A stretch of 64,000 bases of DNA, from assembly GCA_943787535.1 (NCBI GenBank), contig CALSMU010000011.1, positions 62,001 through 126,000 on the forward strand, in the 5' to 3' direction. Source of the stretch: an uncultured Flavobacteriales bacterium. Its GTDB lineage: Bacteria; Bacteroidota; Bacteroidia; Flavobacteriales_D; Parvicellaceae. The position numbers and the translations under genes are program-made. Of the stretch, positions 54,620 to 63,722 are shown one piece after another. Below the pieces are notes generated by a model. It made no database searches. It saw only the letters and a list, made by a program, of their open reading frames with translations, and was not told the origin of the DNA. How positions within the stretch are numbered: position 1 is the first letter of the stretch; each line of letters starts with the position of its first letter.

Positions 54620-56662
54620 TTACGCTTCAATTAAACCGGTTTTAACCAATAAAGCTTTTGTGGAAGGTTCCTTTCCTCTAAATTTCTTGTACAATTCCAT
54701 TGGGTGTTCACTTCCTCCTCGAGAAAGAATATTTTCCAAAAAGTTGGTAGCAGTCTCTTGGTTGTATATACCAGTTTCTTTAAACAATTCAAATGTGTCA
54801 GCCTCTAATACTTCCGCCCATTTGTAACTGTAGTATCCAGCAGAGTATCCACCTTGAAAAATGTGCGAAAAGGCACAAGATGTGGCAGTTTCCTTTGCTG
54901 GAGGAAATAGCTCAGTTCCATTTATCGCATTTTCTTCAAATTCATAAACACTGTTAGTTGGAATAGAAGTCAAATTATGCCAAGACATATCCAGTCTTCC
55001 CAATCCAACTTGACGAACCGTTTGATATCCGCTTAAAAAGTTGGCGCTATCTTTAATTTTTTGAACCAGATCAATTGGTATAATTTCGTCCGTTTCATAA
55101 TGTCTTGCAAAGAGGTCTAAACATTCTTTTTCATAACACCAGTTCTCCATTAACTGAGAAGGAAGTTCAACAAAATCCCAATAAACAGAAGTTCCACTTA
55201 AGCTTTCATAATAGCCATTTGCCATTATTCCGTGTAATGCATGTCCAAACTCATGGAACAACGTGGTTACCTCTCCAAAAGTCAATAAAGAAGGCTTCGT
55301 GTCGGTTGGTTTGGTGAAGTTACAGACAATAGAAACCAATGGTCTGGTATCTAAGCCATCGTATTTATTTTGTCCGCTAAAAGAGGTCATCCAAGCACCA
55401 TCTCTTTTTCCTGCTCTCGGGAAGAAATCTGCATAGAAAACCGAAAGGTGTTTTCCATTTTTATCTTTAACAGCGTAAGTAATTACATCTTCGTGGTATT
55501 TCTGAATATCATCTAATTTTTCGAAAGTAATGCCATAGAGTTTTTCTGCAGTAATAAAAGCACCATCAATTACCTTTTCTAATTGGAAATAAGGTTTCAA
55601 TATTTCGTCATTGATTGCAAATTTCTCGTTTTTTAATTTTTCAGAATAGTAAGAGAAATCCCATCTTTCTATTGGAGATGGCCCATTCATTCTGTTACTT
55701 AATTCTTGAATTTCTTTCATTTCGATTTTCGCGACCGGTAAAGCATGCTCCAATAGTTCATCTAACAACTGATATACTTTGCTCGGTTTTTCAGCCATTC
55801 TTTCTTCTAGTATTAAGTCAGCATGCGAATCATAACCTAATAAATTGGCTTTTTGATGTCTAATTTTTGCGATTTCTTGAACGTTAGTTTCATTGTTGTT
55901 TTCATCTTTTTGAAATGCGCGTGATCCAAAAGCCAAATAGAGTTTTTTTCTTAATTCTCTATTCTCAGAATACTTCATAAATGGAATGTAGGATGGATAT
56001 TCGAGTGTTATTAACCAATTGTTTTCTTTGCCTTTAGCTTTTGCTGCCATCGCACAAGCCTCTTTAAACCCGTCAGGCAACCCAGCTAAATCAGCTTCCT
56101 TTTCAATCCACATTTCAAAAGCATTGGAAGCTTTTAAAAGGTTTTCTCCAAATGATAAACTTAGTTTGGAAAGCTTTGTATTTAGTGTTTTTAACGTTTC
56201 CTTATCCTCTCCTTTTAGGTTTGCTCCATTCCGAACAAAACTTTTGAATGTTTTATTTCGTAACATTTTTTGTTCTGTATTCAGGCTACTTTCACTAGAG
56301 TTTTTATATGCTTCTTTTATCCGTATAAATAATTCATCATCCATTAAAATGTCGTTAGAGTATGCGGTCAACATAGGAGATAGCTCCTGCGCTAGTTGTT
56401 GCATTTCTTCACTGGTTTCAGCACTGTTTAAATTAAAAAAAACACTCGATGCTGTGTCTAATAGTTTTCCACACCTTTCCAATTTTTCAAAAGTATTTTC
56501 AAAAGTGGCTGGCAATGGATTGTTTTTAATTGCAGCTATTTCAGCTTTCCCCAATTCAATCCCTTTCTTCATTGCAGGCATATAATGTTCAAGCTTTATT
56601 TCTTCAAAAGGAATCGTATTAAAAGAGGTTTTGAACTCTGAAAGTAATAGCGGATTGCTCAT
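54620..56662 (-). CDS. M3 family zinc oligopeptidase (Dcp/OpdA type)
   Basis: 680 aa, usual for M3A peptidases. The zinc motif H-E-x-x-H is in LFHEFGHALHG near residue 470, with the third ligand Glu in SQLMENWCYE further on. The N-terminal part (PFEEIKLEHYMPAMKKGIELGKAEIAAIKNNPLPATFENTFEKLE) and YSGGYYSYKWAEVLEADTFE-like C-terminal segment (GYSAGYYSYKWAEVLEADTFELF) are M3 features. It cleaves short peptides in the cytoplasm. There is no signal peptide. Dcp and OpdA cannot be separated with certainty by eye. It is likely transcribed with the VOC and tag genes. Confidence 0.92.
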   Translation of the reverse strand: MSNPLLLSEFKTSFNTIPFEEIKLEHYMPAMKKGIELGKAEIAAIKNNPLPATFENTFEKLERCGKLLDTASSVFFNLNSAETSEEMQQLAQELSPMLTAYSNDILMDDELFIRIKEAYKNSSESSLNTEQKMLRNKTFKSFVRNGANLKGEDKETLKTLNTKLSKLSLSFGENLLKASNAFEMWIEKEADLAGLPDGFKEACAMAAKAKGKENNWLITLEYPSYIPFMKYSENRELRKKLYLAFGSRAFQKDENNNETNVQEIAKIRHQKANLLGYDSHADLILEERMAEKPSKVYQLLDELLEHALPVAKIEMKEIQELSNRMNGPSPIERWDFSYYSEKLKNEKFAINDEILKPYFQLEKVIDGAFITAEKLYGITFEKLDDIQKYHEDVITYAVKDKNGKHLSVFYADFFPRAGKRDGAWMTSFSGQNKYDGLDTRPLVSIVCNFTKPTDTKPSLLTFGEVTTLFHEFGHALHGIMANGYYESLSGTSVYWDFVELPSQLMENWCYEKECLDLFARHYETDEIIPIDLVQKIKDSANFLSGYQTVRQVGLGRLDMSWHNLTSIPTNSVYEFEENAINGTELFPPAKETATSCAFSHIFQGGYSAGYYSYKWAEVLEADTFELFKETGIYNQETATNFLENILSRGGSEHPMELYKKFRGKEPSTKALLVKTGLIEA

Positions 56663-56828
56663 ATAGTTTTAGATTGGATTAATGTATTCTCACAAAGTAA
56701 ATGAATTTTGATTTAGTTGATTATCTTTATTCGCAAATAATTTACGCTTATTACATTTTTTGCTAAAATGCTCTGTTGATAAATAACGGCAAGGCATTGC
56801 GACAAGTTTAAATGTTTATTTTTTATAT

Positions 56829-59180
56829 ATGAAAATACTATTCATCCTTTTTCCTCTTTTTATAGGAATTTCAATGCAAGCCCAATTAGAAAATAAATCC
56901 GTCCTTACGATCGGTGATATTATGCAAGGAGAAGGGTTTATAGGAAACCTTCCTCACAGTATACAATGGATGCCTAATAATAACGTGCTGTTTAAGCAGG
57001 ATAAGGACAACAATCGTGTTGATGAATACTATTTATTAAATATAGCTACAAATGAGGTATCTCTTGTTCTTGCAAAGGATTTAGCATTATTACCAGAGTA
57101 TGGAGTAGAAAAGCATTCGAATTCGAATCGTTCATTTTACATCAATAATTCATCATTACGCGCATGGAAAGATGAAGAAGGCGCATCAGAATTATTAATG
57201 TATGAATTGGGCAAGATGAGTAATGTCAATTCTGTTAGTGACCCAAATGTGATTTATTTACAGAAGGGTAATAATATTTACAAATTTCATCTTGAAAAGC
57301 CTATGATGCAGCAAATCACGAATTTTAAACGTGGAAGCAAAGAGATTGAAAAACAGCTTTTACAATCAGAAAAATACTTACAAAACCAACAACTTGAGTT
57401 ATTTGATGTTTTGGTTGCTGCAAAACAAAGAAAGAAAGCGCGTGATACCTTTAATGATGCCAAGGAAATTAACTCTCCGATGGAAATATATATTGGCGAT
57501 GCTTATTTGAATTCCATTACTGTTTCGCCAGATGAGAAATACATATCTTTTATTTTGTCAGATTATCCGGATACTGAGCCAACTCATGTAGAAAAGCACG
57601 TAACAAAATCAGGGTGGACGAAGCCCATATCTGCTCGATCGAAAATTGGCAGAAAAGATGCTACACATAAAATGGGGGTTTTTAACATAGAAACTAACGA
57701 AGTCGTTTATTGTGCTATTGATAATTTGGAGGGAGTTCTAGTTAAGCCTGAATATTTGCAATTGTATGATAAAGAAGATGTAAAATATGAATTACCTAAA
57801 AATGTAGTATTTCATGGTCCTTATTTCTCAGAAAATGGTGAAGCTATAATAGAGGTTAAGTCCTACGACAATAAAGATCGTTGGATAGCCCTTTTAGATA
57901 TGAAAACAGGAGCTTTAACACAAATTGAATACCAACATGATGAAGCGTGGATTGGTGGTCCTGGAATTAGCAGTTGGAAAGGAGTTCCTGGAAATATTGG
58001 TTGGTTAAAAGATAATAAAACAGTCTTTTTTCAATCGGAGGAAACGGGGTATTCGCATTTGTACTTATACGATACGGAGAAAAACAAAAAGAAACAGTTA
58101 ACAGATGGAGAATTCGAAATTCATTCAGCTCAGCTATCAAATGATGGGACTAAATTTTTTATTACGGCAAATAAAAAGCACGCAGGGAACAGGGAGTTTT
58201 ACCATTTAGATATAAAGTCAAAAAAATGGACTTCAATATTAACTGAAGATGGTAATTATGAGGTTGAGGTATCGCCGGATGAAAAACACTTGGCCTATCG
58301 TTATTCCTATAAAAATAAACCTTGGGAGATTTATATCACTGAAAATAAAGAAGGAAACTTTCCAAATCAAGCGACACATTCCTTGAACCCTAATTTTGAA
58401 GACTATAGTTGGAAAGCACCGGAGGTTATAACTTTTAAAGCAGAAGATGGCGCCAATGTTCCTGCTAGAGTTTATAAGCCAACAGCAGAAAAAAACAATC
58501 ATGCAGCTGTAATATTTGTGCATGGAGCTGGGTATTTGCAGAATGCACACAATTGGTGGAGTGGTTATTACCGAGAATACATGTTCCATAATGTACTGGT
58601 AGATAACGGTTATACCGTTTTAGATATTGATTATAGAGCATCAAAGGGATATGGTAGAGACTGGCGAACAGGAATATATAGATATATGGGAGGGAAAGAT
58701 TTATCTGATCAAGTTGATGGACGTAAATACCTGGTTGAACAATGTGGTGTAGACTCAAATAGGGTAGGGATGTATGGGGGTTCTTATGGTGGCTTTATCT
58801 CAATTATGGCAATGCTTACTACCGATAAATTTCCATGTGCTGCAGCAATTCGCTCTGTAACAGATTGGGCGCACTATAACCATGAGTACACTTCCAATAT
58901 TTTGAATACACCTGTATTGGATAGTATTGCTTACAGAAGAAGTTCGCCAATATATTTAGCAGAAAATTTACACGGAAAGCTCCTTATGTTGCATGGGATG
59001 GTTGATGATAACGTCCAATATCAAGATGTGGTGCGTCTTTCTCAACGCTTCATCGAATTAGGAAAAGAAGATTGGGATTTAGTTGGTTATCCTGTAGAAC
59101 CCCATGGATTTAAAGAGTCTACAAGTTGGACGGATGAGTACAAAAGAATTTTTAAATTATTTCAGGAAACTTTAAGGTAA
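56829..59180 (+). CDS. S9 family serine peptidase, secreted
   Basis: 783 aa. Signal peptide (MKILFILFPLFIGISMQAQ). The N-terminal two thirds form beta-propeller-like sequence (repeated SPDEKYISFIL, VSPDEKHLAYRYS). The C-terminal alpha/beta hydrolase has HGAGYL (oxyanion), GMYGGSYGGFISIMAM with nucleophile Ser near 653, Asp near 725 in GMVDDNVQ and His near 758 in EPHGF. This is a dipeptidyl-peptidase or prolyl-oligopeptidase type; substrates are peptides in the periplasm or outside. It is convergent with feoB (51-bp gap). Alternative names (acylaminoacyl-peptidase) cannot be excluded. Confidence 0.9.
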   Translation: MKILFILFPLFIGISMQAQLENKSVLTIGDIMQGEGFIGNLPHSIQWMPNNNVLFKQDKDNNRVDEYYLLNIATNEVSLVLAKDLALLPEYGVEKHSNSNRSFYINNSSLRAWKDEEGASELLMYELGKMSNVNSVSDPNVIYLQKGNNIYKFHLEKPMMQQITNFKRGSKEIEKQLLQSEKYLQNQQLELFDVLVAAKQRKKARDTFNDAKEINSPMEIYIGDAYLNSITVSPDEKYISFILSDYPDTEPTHVEKHVTKSGWTKPISARSKIGRKDATHKMGVFNIETNEVVYCAIDNLEGVLVKPEYLQLYDKEDVKYELPKNVVFHGPYFSENGEAIIEVKSYDNKDRWIALLDMKTGALTQIEYQHDEAWIGGPGISSWKGVPGNIGWLKDNKTVFFQSEETGYSHLYLYDTEKNKKKQLTDGEFEIHSAQLSNDGTKFFITANKKHAGNREFYHLDIKSKKWTSILTEDGNYEVEVSPDEKHLAYRYSYKNKPWEIYITENKEGNFPNQATHSLNPNFEDYSWKAPEVITFKAEDGANVPARVYKPTAEKNNHAAVIFVHGAGYLQNAHNWWSGYYREYMFHNVLVDNGYTVLDIDYRASKGYGRDWRTGIYRYMGGKDLSDQVDGRKYLVEQCGVDSNRVGMYGGSYGGFISIMAMLTTDKFPCAAAIRSVTDWAHYNHEYTSNILNTPVLDSIAYRRSSPIYLAENLHGKLLMLHGMVDDNVQYQDVVRLSQRFIELGKEDWDLVGYPVEPHGFKESTSWTDEYKRIFKLFQETLR

Positions 59181-59231
59181 TTTGAATCTGCCATCATTGC
59201 CACCAAGGGCAAACCACCTCAATGTATTTAC

Positions 59232-61310
59232 CTAGCTGATTAACTGATAAGTAATGAAACTCCCTAAATAAGCCATTCCTGTAAAGACCAAGAATTGTGT
59301 AATTGCGAATTTCCATTTACCTGTTTCTTGTTTTACAATTGCAATAGTACTCATGCATTGCAATGCGAAAACATAGAATATTAATAAAGAGAACGCGGTA
59401 GGTTTATCAAATTTTATAGAGGCTAGGGCTTCTTTGGAGTTCTTGTCGCTTCCCACACTATAAATGGTTGTCATTGTTCCAACAAATACTTCTCGCGCAG
59501 CAAAAGAGGTGATTAATGCTATTCCTACTTTCCAATCAAATCCGAGAGGTTTAATAACAGGTTCAATCGATTTTCCAAAATAACCAATATAGGAATATTC
59601 CAGTCTTTCGGATGATTTTAATACTTCAATTTCTTCTGGTGTATGGGTTTGAAGCATTATATCTGCAGTGTATTTTGTATCTATTCTTTCCCTATCTGAA
59701 GAGGGGCCGAATGAAGATAAGAACCACAATACAACCGAGGCGATTATAATTATTTTACCAGCTTCAAAAACAAAAGTTTTTCCCTTATTTATCATTGTAG
59801 AAAATACGTTTTTTAGGGAAGGAATAGCATATTTTGGTAACTCCATAATAAAGGAGGAGCGTTCGGTTATTTTTAAAAATTTGTTCATGATAACAGCAAT
59901 CACTAAACTAAATACGACTCCCAAAAGATATAGTCCCATCATAAATAAGCCTTGCAGACTAATTATTCCTCCCACCATTTCGTTGGGTACAATAAAAGCA
60001 GTAAGAAAAACATAAACAGGCAATCGTGCAGAACAACTCATTAAGGGAGTTATAAAGATTGTAATCAAACGCTCTTTTTTACTTTCAATGTTTCTCGCAG
60101 CCATAATAGCTGGCACACTGCAAGCAAACCCTCCAACAAGGGGAATTATAGACTTTCCATTCATTCCAAACATCCGCAATAAACGATCAGACATAAAACT
60201 AATTCGGGATAAATACCCTGAATCTTCGAGGACGGTAATCAATCCAAATAGAAGCATAATTTGGGGTAGGAAAACAAGTATGCCACTTATACCTGCAAGT
60301 AGTCCCTCGGTAATGAAATTCGAGATGTAGCCTGCGGGTAGAATATTGGAAATACTATCTGAAAGATAGGCCATCCCGTTTGTAATAATTTCCATTGGAA
60401 TTTGCGCAAGCGTAAAAACAGATTGAAATAATAAGAAAAATACACCGATAAAAATCAAGAAGCCCCAAACAGGGTGTATAACTATTTTATCAATTCTAGT
60501 CGTATTGTCATTATTCTGATCACTTGGATCACTCTGAATTTCTGTAAGAACATTAGCCGCAATTATTTCTTGAATTTTTTCGTAGCGATTGTTGATTTCA
60601 TGTAGCTCTGCTTCATTTCTATTATAGCTGCTGTTTTGCACCACCAAATTATAAAAATCCTTTTCTCTCAACCATGTAAGACTCTTTATGTTATTTAAGC
60701 ACTTAAAGAGTCGATATTGATTTTCGTTAGGGTACTTTTCAGCTAGTACCCCAAGTGTTTTTCCTCCAATCTTTTTTGAGTCAATTATTGGTTCTCCCTT
60801 TTTCGAGTGTTCTGCTAAAAATTTAGACTTTAGGCTAGTGGCCGATTCTTTTTTAGCACTTAACTCAATAATAGGTATGTTTAAAGCCTCGCGCAAGCCT
60901 CCTATATTTATTTGTATTTTCTTCTTTTTAGCAACATCAGACATATTTAATGCTAAAATAACAGGAAACCCAAGGTCTATAATTTGGGTAACTAAAAACA
61001 AATTTCTCTTGAGATTTGTAATATCTGCAACGAGAACAACCGCATCTGGAAAAGATTCATTTTGGTTATTCAAAAGTATATCTTGTACTACTTTTTCATC
61101 TGGAGATGTTGATGATAAACTGTAGGACCCCGGTAAATCAATGATCTCATATTTCTGGCCATCGGCCATCGTGCTTAAACCGGATCTTTTTTCTACAGTC
61201 ACCCCCGGAAAATTTCCTACTTTTTGATTTAAACCAGTTAATTTATTGAATAGGGTAGTTTTACCACAATTCGGATTCCCCACCAACGCTATCTTTATTC
61301 TCTTACTCAA
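59232..61310 (-). CDS. feoB: Ferrous iron transporter FeoB
   Basis: 692 aa. The N-terminal GTP-binding domain has GNPNCGKTT (11-19, G1), GVTVEKRSG (G2 region), DLPGSYSLSS (58-67, G3) and NMSD (122-125, G4). The membrane part has the Gate motifs GLLAGISGILVFLPQIMLLFGLITVLEDSGYLSR and MNGKSIIPLVGGFACSVPAIMAARNIES, and SFAAREVFVGTM near the end. It imports Fe2+ into the cytoplasm. Most FeoB have a FeoA partner; none is seen in this window. A 20-bp palindrome (61370-61389) overlaps its -33 promoter element, and the same palindrome controls the divergent porin operon. ATG at 61310. Confidence 0.93.
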   Translation of the reverse strand: MSKRIKIALVGNPNCGKTTLFNKLTGLNQKVGNFPGVTVEKRSGLSTMADGQKYEIIDLPGSYSLSSTSPDEKVVQDILLNNQNESFPDAVVLVADITNLKRNLFLVTQIIDLGFPVILALNMSDVAKKKKIQINIGGLREALNIPIIELSAKKESATSLKSKFLAEHSKKGEPIIDSKKIGGKTLGVLAEKYPNENQYRLFKCLNNIKSLTWLREKDFYNLVVQNSSYNRNEAELHEINNRYEKIQEIIAANVLTEIQSDPSDQNNDNTTRIDKIVIHPVWGFLIFIGVFFLLFQSVFTLAQIPMEIITNGMAYLSDSISNILPAGYISNFITEGLLAGISGILVFLPQIMLLFGLITVLEDSGYLSRISFMSDRLLRMFGMNGKSIIPLVGGFACSVPAIMAARNIESKKERLITIFITPLMSCSARLPVYVFLTAFIVPNEMVGGIISLQGLFMMGLYLLGVVFSLVIAVIMNKFLKITERSSFIMELPKYAIPSLKNVFSTMINKGKTFVFEAGKIIIIASVVLWFLSSFGPSSDRERIDTKYTADIMLQTHTPEEIEVLKSSERLEYSYIGYFGKSIEPVIKPLGFDWKVGIALITSFAAREVFVGTMTTIYSVGSDKNSKEALASIKFDKPTAFSLLIFYVFALQCMSTIAIVKQETGKWKFAITQFLVFTGMAYLGSFITYQLIS

Positions 61311-61340
61311 CTAGTTATTTTGAAAGGTTCTAAGTTGGTA

Positions 61341-61348
61341 CAAATATC
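61341..61348 (-). promoter_or_regulatory. feoB promoter: -7-like box (GATATTTG, minus strand) with -33 TTG
   Basis: Plus-strand CAAATATC, one mismatch to TAnnTTTG on the minus strand. Plus-strand CAA at 61369-61371 gives the -33 TTG with 20 bp spacing. The palindrome at 61370-61389 covers the -33 element. Confidence 0.55.
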
Positions 61349-61369
61349 CAAACTGAATAGAGTTTCTAC

Positions 61370-61389
61370 AATACCCCTTTTAGGGTATT
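61370..61389 (-). promoter_or_regulatory. 20-bp palindromic operator, feoB side
   Basis: On the minus strand the site reads AATACCCTAAAAGGGGTATT, with AATACC/GGTATT arms and an 8-bp centre. It differs at one position from the site at 61484-61503 and overlaps the feoB -33 TTG. It could bind a dimeric metal- or redox-sensing repressor. Confidence 0.7.
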
Positions 61390-61483
61390 ATTTAGATTGA
61401 TTAAAAATAATAAGCAATTGAACATGTCTCTAAAATTCAATGATAGGAGTGGTTTTGGGTGATGCTCTTTTTTTTTATTTTAA

Positions 61484-61503
61484 AATACCCTAAAAGTGGT
61501 ATT
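61484..61503 (+). promoter_or_regulatory. 20-bp palindromic operator, porin side
   Basis: Reads AATACCCTAAAAGTGGTATT on the plus strand; 19 of 20 bases match the feoB-side site in the same orientation relative to transcription. It overlaps the -33 TTG (61502-61504) of the rightward promoter. Confidence 0.7.
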
Positions 61504-61524
61504 GCGCACTTAAATTTCCACATC

Positions 61525-61532
61525 TATTTTTG
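61525..61532 (+). promoter_or_regulatory. Porin-operon promoter: -7 box (TATTTTTG) with -33 TTG
   Basis: Perfect TAnnTTTG with TTG at 61502-61504, spacing 20 bp, the same spacing as the feoB promoter. The leader to ATG 61597 is about 57 bases. Confidence 0.65.
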
Positions 61533-61596
61533 CAGTGAAGAATTAATTAGATTGATTCTAAATAAGCAATACGGAAACGACTAATGTAAGAGAAAA

Positions 61597-62802
61597 ATGA
61601 AAAGACTAAGCCTAAATTTATTATTGTTTTTTTTTGGGGGAATAGTGCAAGCGCAGGTAATATCTGCAGACAGTAGTACAAATGAACCGCTCAATACAGC
61701 ACAAAATATTTTAGCAGGAAATGGAGGTAAAGCCATTACTGTAGCTGGTTATGGGGAGGTGCATTTCAATCAAGAGTTTTCCAACACGCATAGACATAAT
61801 GGAAAAATGGATGTGCATCGTGTTATTATGTTTTTAGGATATAAGTTTTCTCATAAAACTTTTTTTGTAACGGAATTAGAATTTGAACACGTGAAGGAAT
61901 TATATGTAGAGCAAGCATTTTTGCAACACAGCCTTAATTCGAACATTAACTTTCGAGCGGGCTTAATGTTAATTCCAATGGGAATTATAAACGAGTACCA
62001 TGAGCCTACAACTTTTAACGGTGTAGAACGACCAAATATGGATAATAAGATTATTCCAACAACATGGAGAGAAATTGGTGCTGGTTTTTCAGGTAAATTT
62101 CCTAGCGCTTCCTTGCGCTACCAATTATACGTTGTTAATGGTTTGTTAAGTTACGATGGTGCAGGGAAGATTGGTGGAAATTCAGGTTATCGTTCGGGTA
62201 GACAAAAAGGAGCAAACTCTGTTTTTACCACTCCTAATATTACCGGTAAAGTAGATTTTTATGGTGTAAAAGGACTAAAATTAGGGCTTTCTGGATATTT
62301 TGGAGGAACGCAATCCACAGCTTATGACAACGTAGATTTACGTGAAAATAATGCACTTGTAACTGCTGATTCTACAGTAATAAATATGTCTATGGTGGGA
62401 ATGGATTTTCGCTACCAGAATAAGGCTTTTCAAGCTAGAGGTCAATTTATTTATAGCAATAACGATAACGCAGAACAATACAATGCTTATACAGGAAGAG
62501 ACTTAGGGTCTAGTTTTCTTGGGTATTATATAGAGGCTAGTTATGATGTGCTTACACTTATAAAAAAAGACGCTAAAATGGAATTGAACATTTTTGGACG
62601 ATATGAAAATTACGATACGCATCATTCAGTTATTGGTATGAACCGAAACCTAACTTATGGACGGTTAGATTATACAGCAGGATTTGGCTTGAAATTGGCT
62701 AATGGAGCGGTATTAAAAGCAGATTATCAACAGTTTATTAATACAGACCCAACCACAGATGCGAAACACCAGATTAACCTTGGATTAGGGGTCTGGTTTT
62801 AG
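61597..62802 (+). CDS. Porin-like outer membrane beta-barrel protein
   Basis: 401 aa: signal peptide (MKRLSLNLLLFFFGGIVQAQ), then GKAITVAGYGEVHFNQEF and alternating strands to the terminal INLGLGVWF (aromatic C-terminal residue as in barrels). DVHRVIMFLGYKFSHKTFFVTELEFEHVKELYVEQAFLQHSL and RAGLMLIPMGIINEYHEPTTFNGVERP resemble phosphate-selective (OprO/P-like) porins of Bacteroidota. The transported ligand is not known. It is the first gene of a rightward operon with an FMN-binding protein, a small protein and a membrane protein, and shares an operator with feoB, suggesting iron or redox control. Confidence 0.82.
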   Translation: MKRLSLNLLLFFFGGIVQAQVISADSSTNEPLNTAQNILAGNGGKAITVAGYGEVHFNQEFSNTHRHNGKMDVHRVIMFLGYKFSHKTFFVTELEFEHVKELYVEQAFLQHSLNSNINFRAGLMLIPMGIINEYHEPTTFNGVERPNMDNKIIPTTWREIGAGFSGKFPSASLRYQLYVVNGLLSYDGAGKIGGNSGYRSGRQKGANSVFTTPNITGKVDFYGVKGLKLGLSGYFGGTQSTAYDNVDLRENNALVTADSTVINMSMVGMDFRYQNKAFQARGQFIYSNNDNAEQYNAYTGRDLGSSFLGYYIEASYDVLTLIKKDAKMELNIFGRYENYDTHHSVIGMNRNLTYGRLDYTAGFGLKLANGAVLKADYQQFINTDPTTDAKHQINLGLGVWF

Positions 62803-62834
62803 ATAGTTTGCATAATGTATATACCTTTTGAGTT

Positions 62835-63368
62835 ATGAAGATATTTATTCTTATTGCGGTTTTTTCTCTTGGTGTTACACTTCAGAATGTGCCCTGGTTA
62901 GATAAGAATGGTCAAAAGAGAATGGATAAAACCTTTGGAAAATTGTGGAAAGACCAAGAGGTTGAAATAGTTAACTTGGAAGTTCCAGTTTTAGTTCAAA
63001 AGGAGCTGGGGTTTAAAATTAGAAAGCAGACTTTGTATAAGTTAATAGGAAATGGCAATCACTTAGGTTATATGTATTTAGACAAAGCACCAAGCAAGTT
63101 TGATAAGTTTGATTACATGGTAATATACAATCCTGATTTAACTATAAAAGAGGCAAAGATTTTGGTGTACAGAGAGGATTACGGTGGCGAAATAATGAGT
63201 GGTTCTTTCGCACGGCAATTTAGAGGCAAAAATAGTTTTTCTCAATTAGAATTGGGGAAGGATATACAGGGTATTTCTGGAGCAACAATATCTTGTCAAT
63301 CTGCAGTTAAAGGGGTTAAAAAATTGACCAAAAGGATATATAAACTGAATCAGTCGGGTAAACTTTGA
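62835..63368 (+). CDS. FMN-binding domain protein, probably covalently flavinylated
   Basis: 177 aa with a short hydrophobic N-terminus (IFILIAVFSLGVTLQ) that exports it. The FMN-binding domain ends with GISGATIS (147-153 region), the motif in which Thr151 would receive FMN through an ApbE-type transferase, as in NqrC/RnfG-like proteins. EDYGGEIMSGSFARQF is the usual segment before it. Such proteins move electrons in the cell envelope. It follows the porin by 32 bp. Linked with feoB by a shared operator, a role in reducing ferric iron or in iron-related respiration is plausible but unproven. No ApbE gene is in the window. Confidence 0.85.
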   Translation: MKIFILIAVFSLGVTLQNVPWLDKNGQKRMDKTFGKLWKDQEVEIVNLEVPVLVQKELGFKIRKQTLYKLIGNGNHLGYMYLDKAPSKFDKFDYMVIYNPDLTIKEAKILVYREDYGGEIMSGSFARQFRGKNSFSQLELGKDIQGISGATISCQSAVKGVKKLTKRIYKLNQSGKL

Positions 63369-63416
63369 AGGTTCTAATTTATTTTGTTAATTTGTGCCGA
63401 TTGTGACTTAAAAATA

Positions 63417-63722
63417 ATGACAACACAAGAAGCTAAATTAGCAGAATATCTAAAGGAACAATCTGTTACTATGAATAACACGATTTTATTGGATAGAAAT
63501 ATTGCAGAAAAATCAATGACTTATTTATTGAAAAATGGAATCACTATTCTATCCTTGTCTTTTGTCAGTTTATCTGATAGTGGTGTTGAGAAAATTAAAA
63601 GTCTTTATATTTCCTATGCAGAAAAGCCGGCTTCTATGGATAAAATGATGAAAGACATTGAATCTGTAACTGCGGAATATTCGCACATTGAGATATCTAT
63701 TGAGTTAAAAAAGACACCTTGA
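63417..63722 (+). CDS. Small soluble protein, function unknown
   Basis: 101 aa from ATG 63417 (an upstream TTG at 63384 would add eleven residues that look non-coding). No signal peptide, membrane helix or known motif is visible; it appears mixed alpha/beta with MTTQEAKLAEYLKEQSVTMNN and LLKNGITILSLSFVSLS. It lies 48 bp after the flavoprotein gene, and its stop overlaps the next reading frame (TTGA), so it belongs to the same operon. Not recognised. Confidence 0.65.
   Translation: MTTQEAKLAEYLKEQSVTMNNTILLDRNIAEKSMTYLLKNGITILSLSFVSLSDSGVEKIKSLYISYAEKPASMDKMMKDIESVTAEYSHIEISIELKKTP

Noticed and set aside
56019-56585. 188-codon open frame on the plus strand
   Set aside because: Antisense of the M3 peptidase N-terminal region; no motif.
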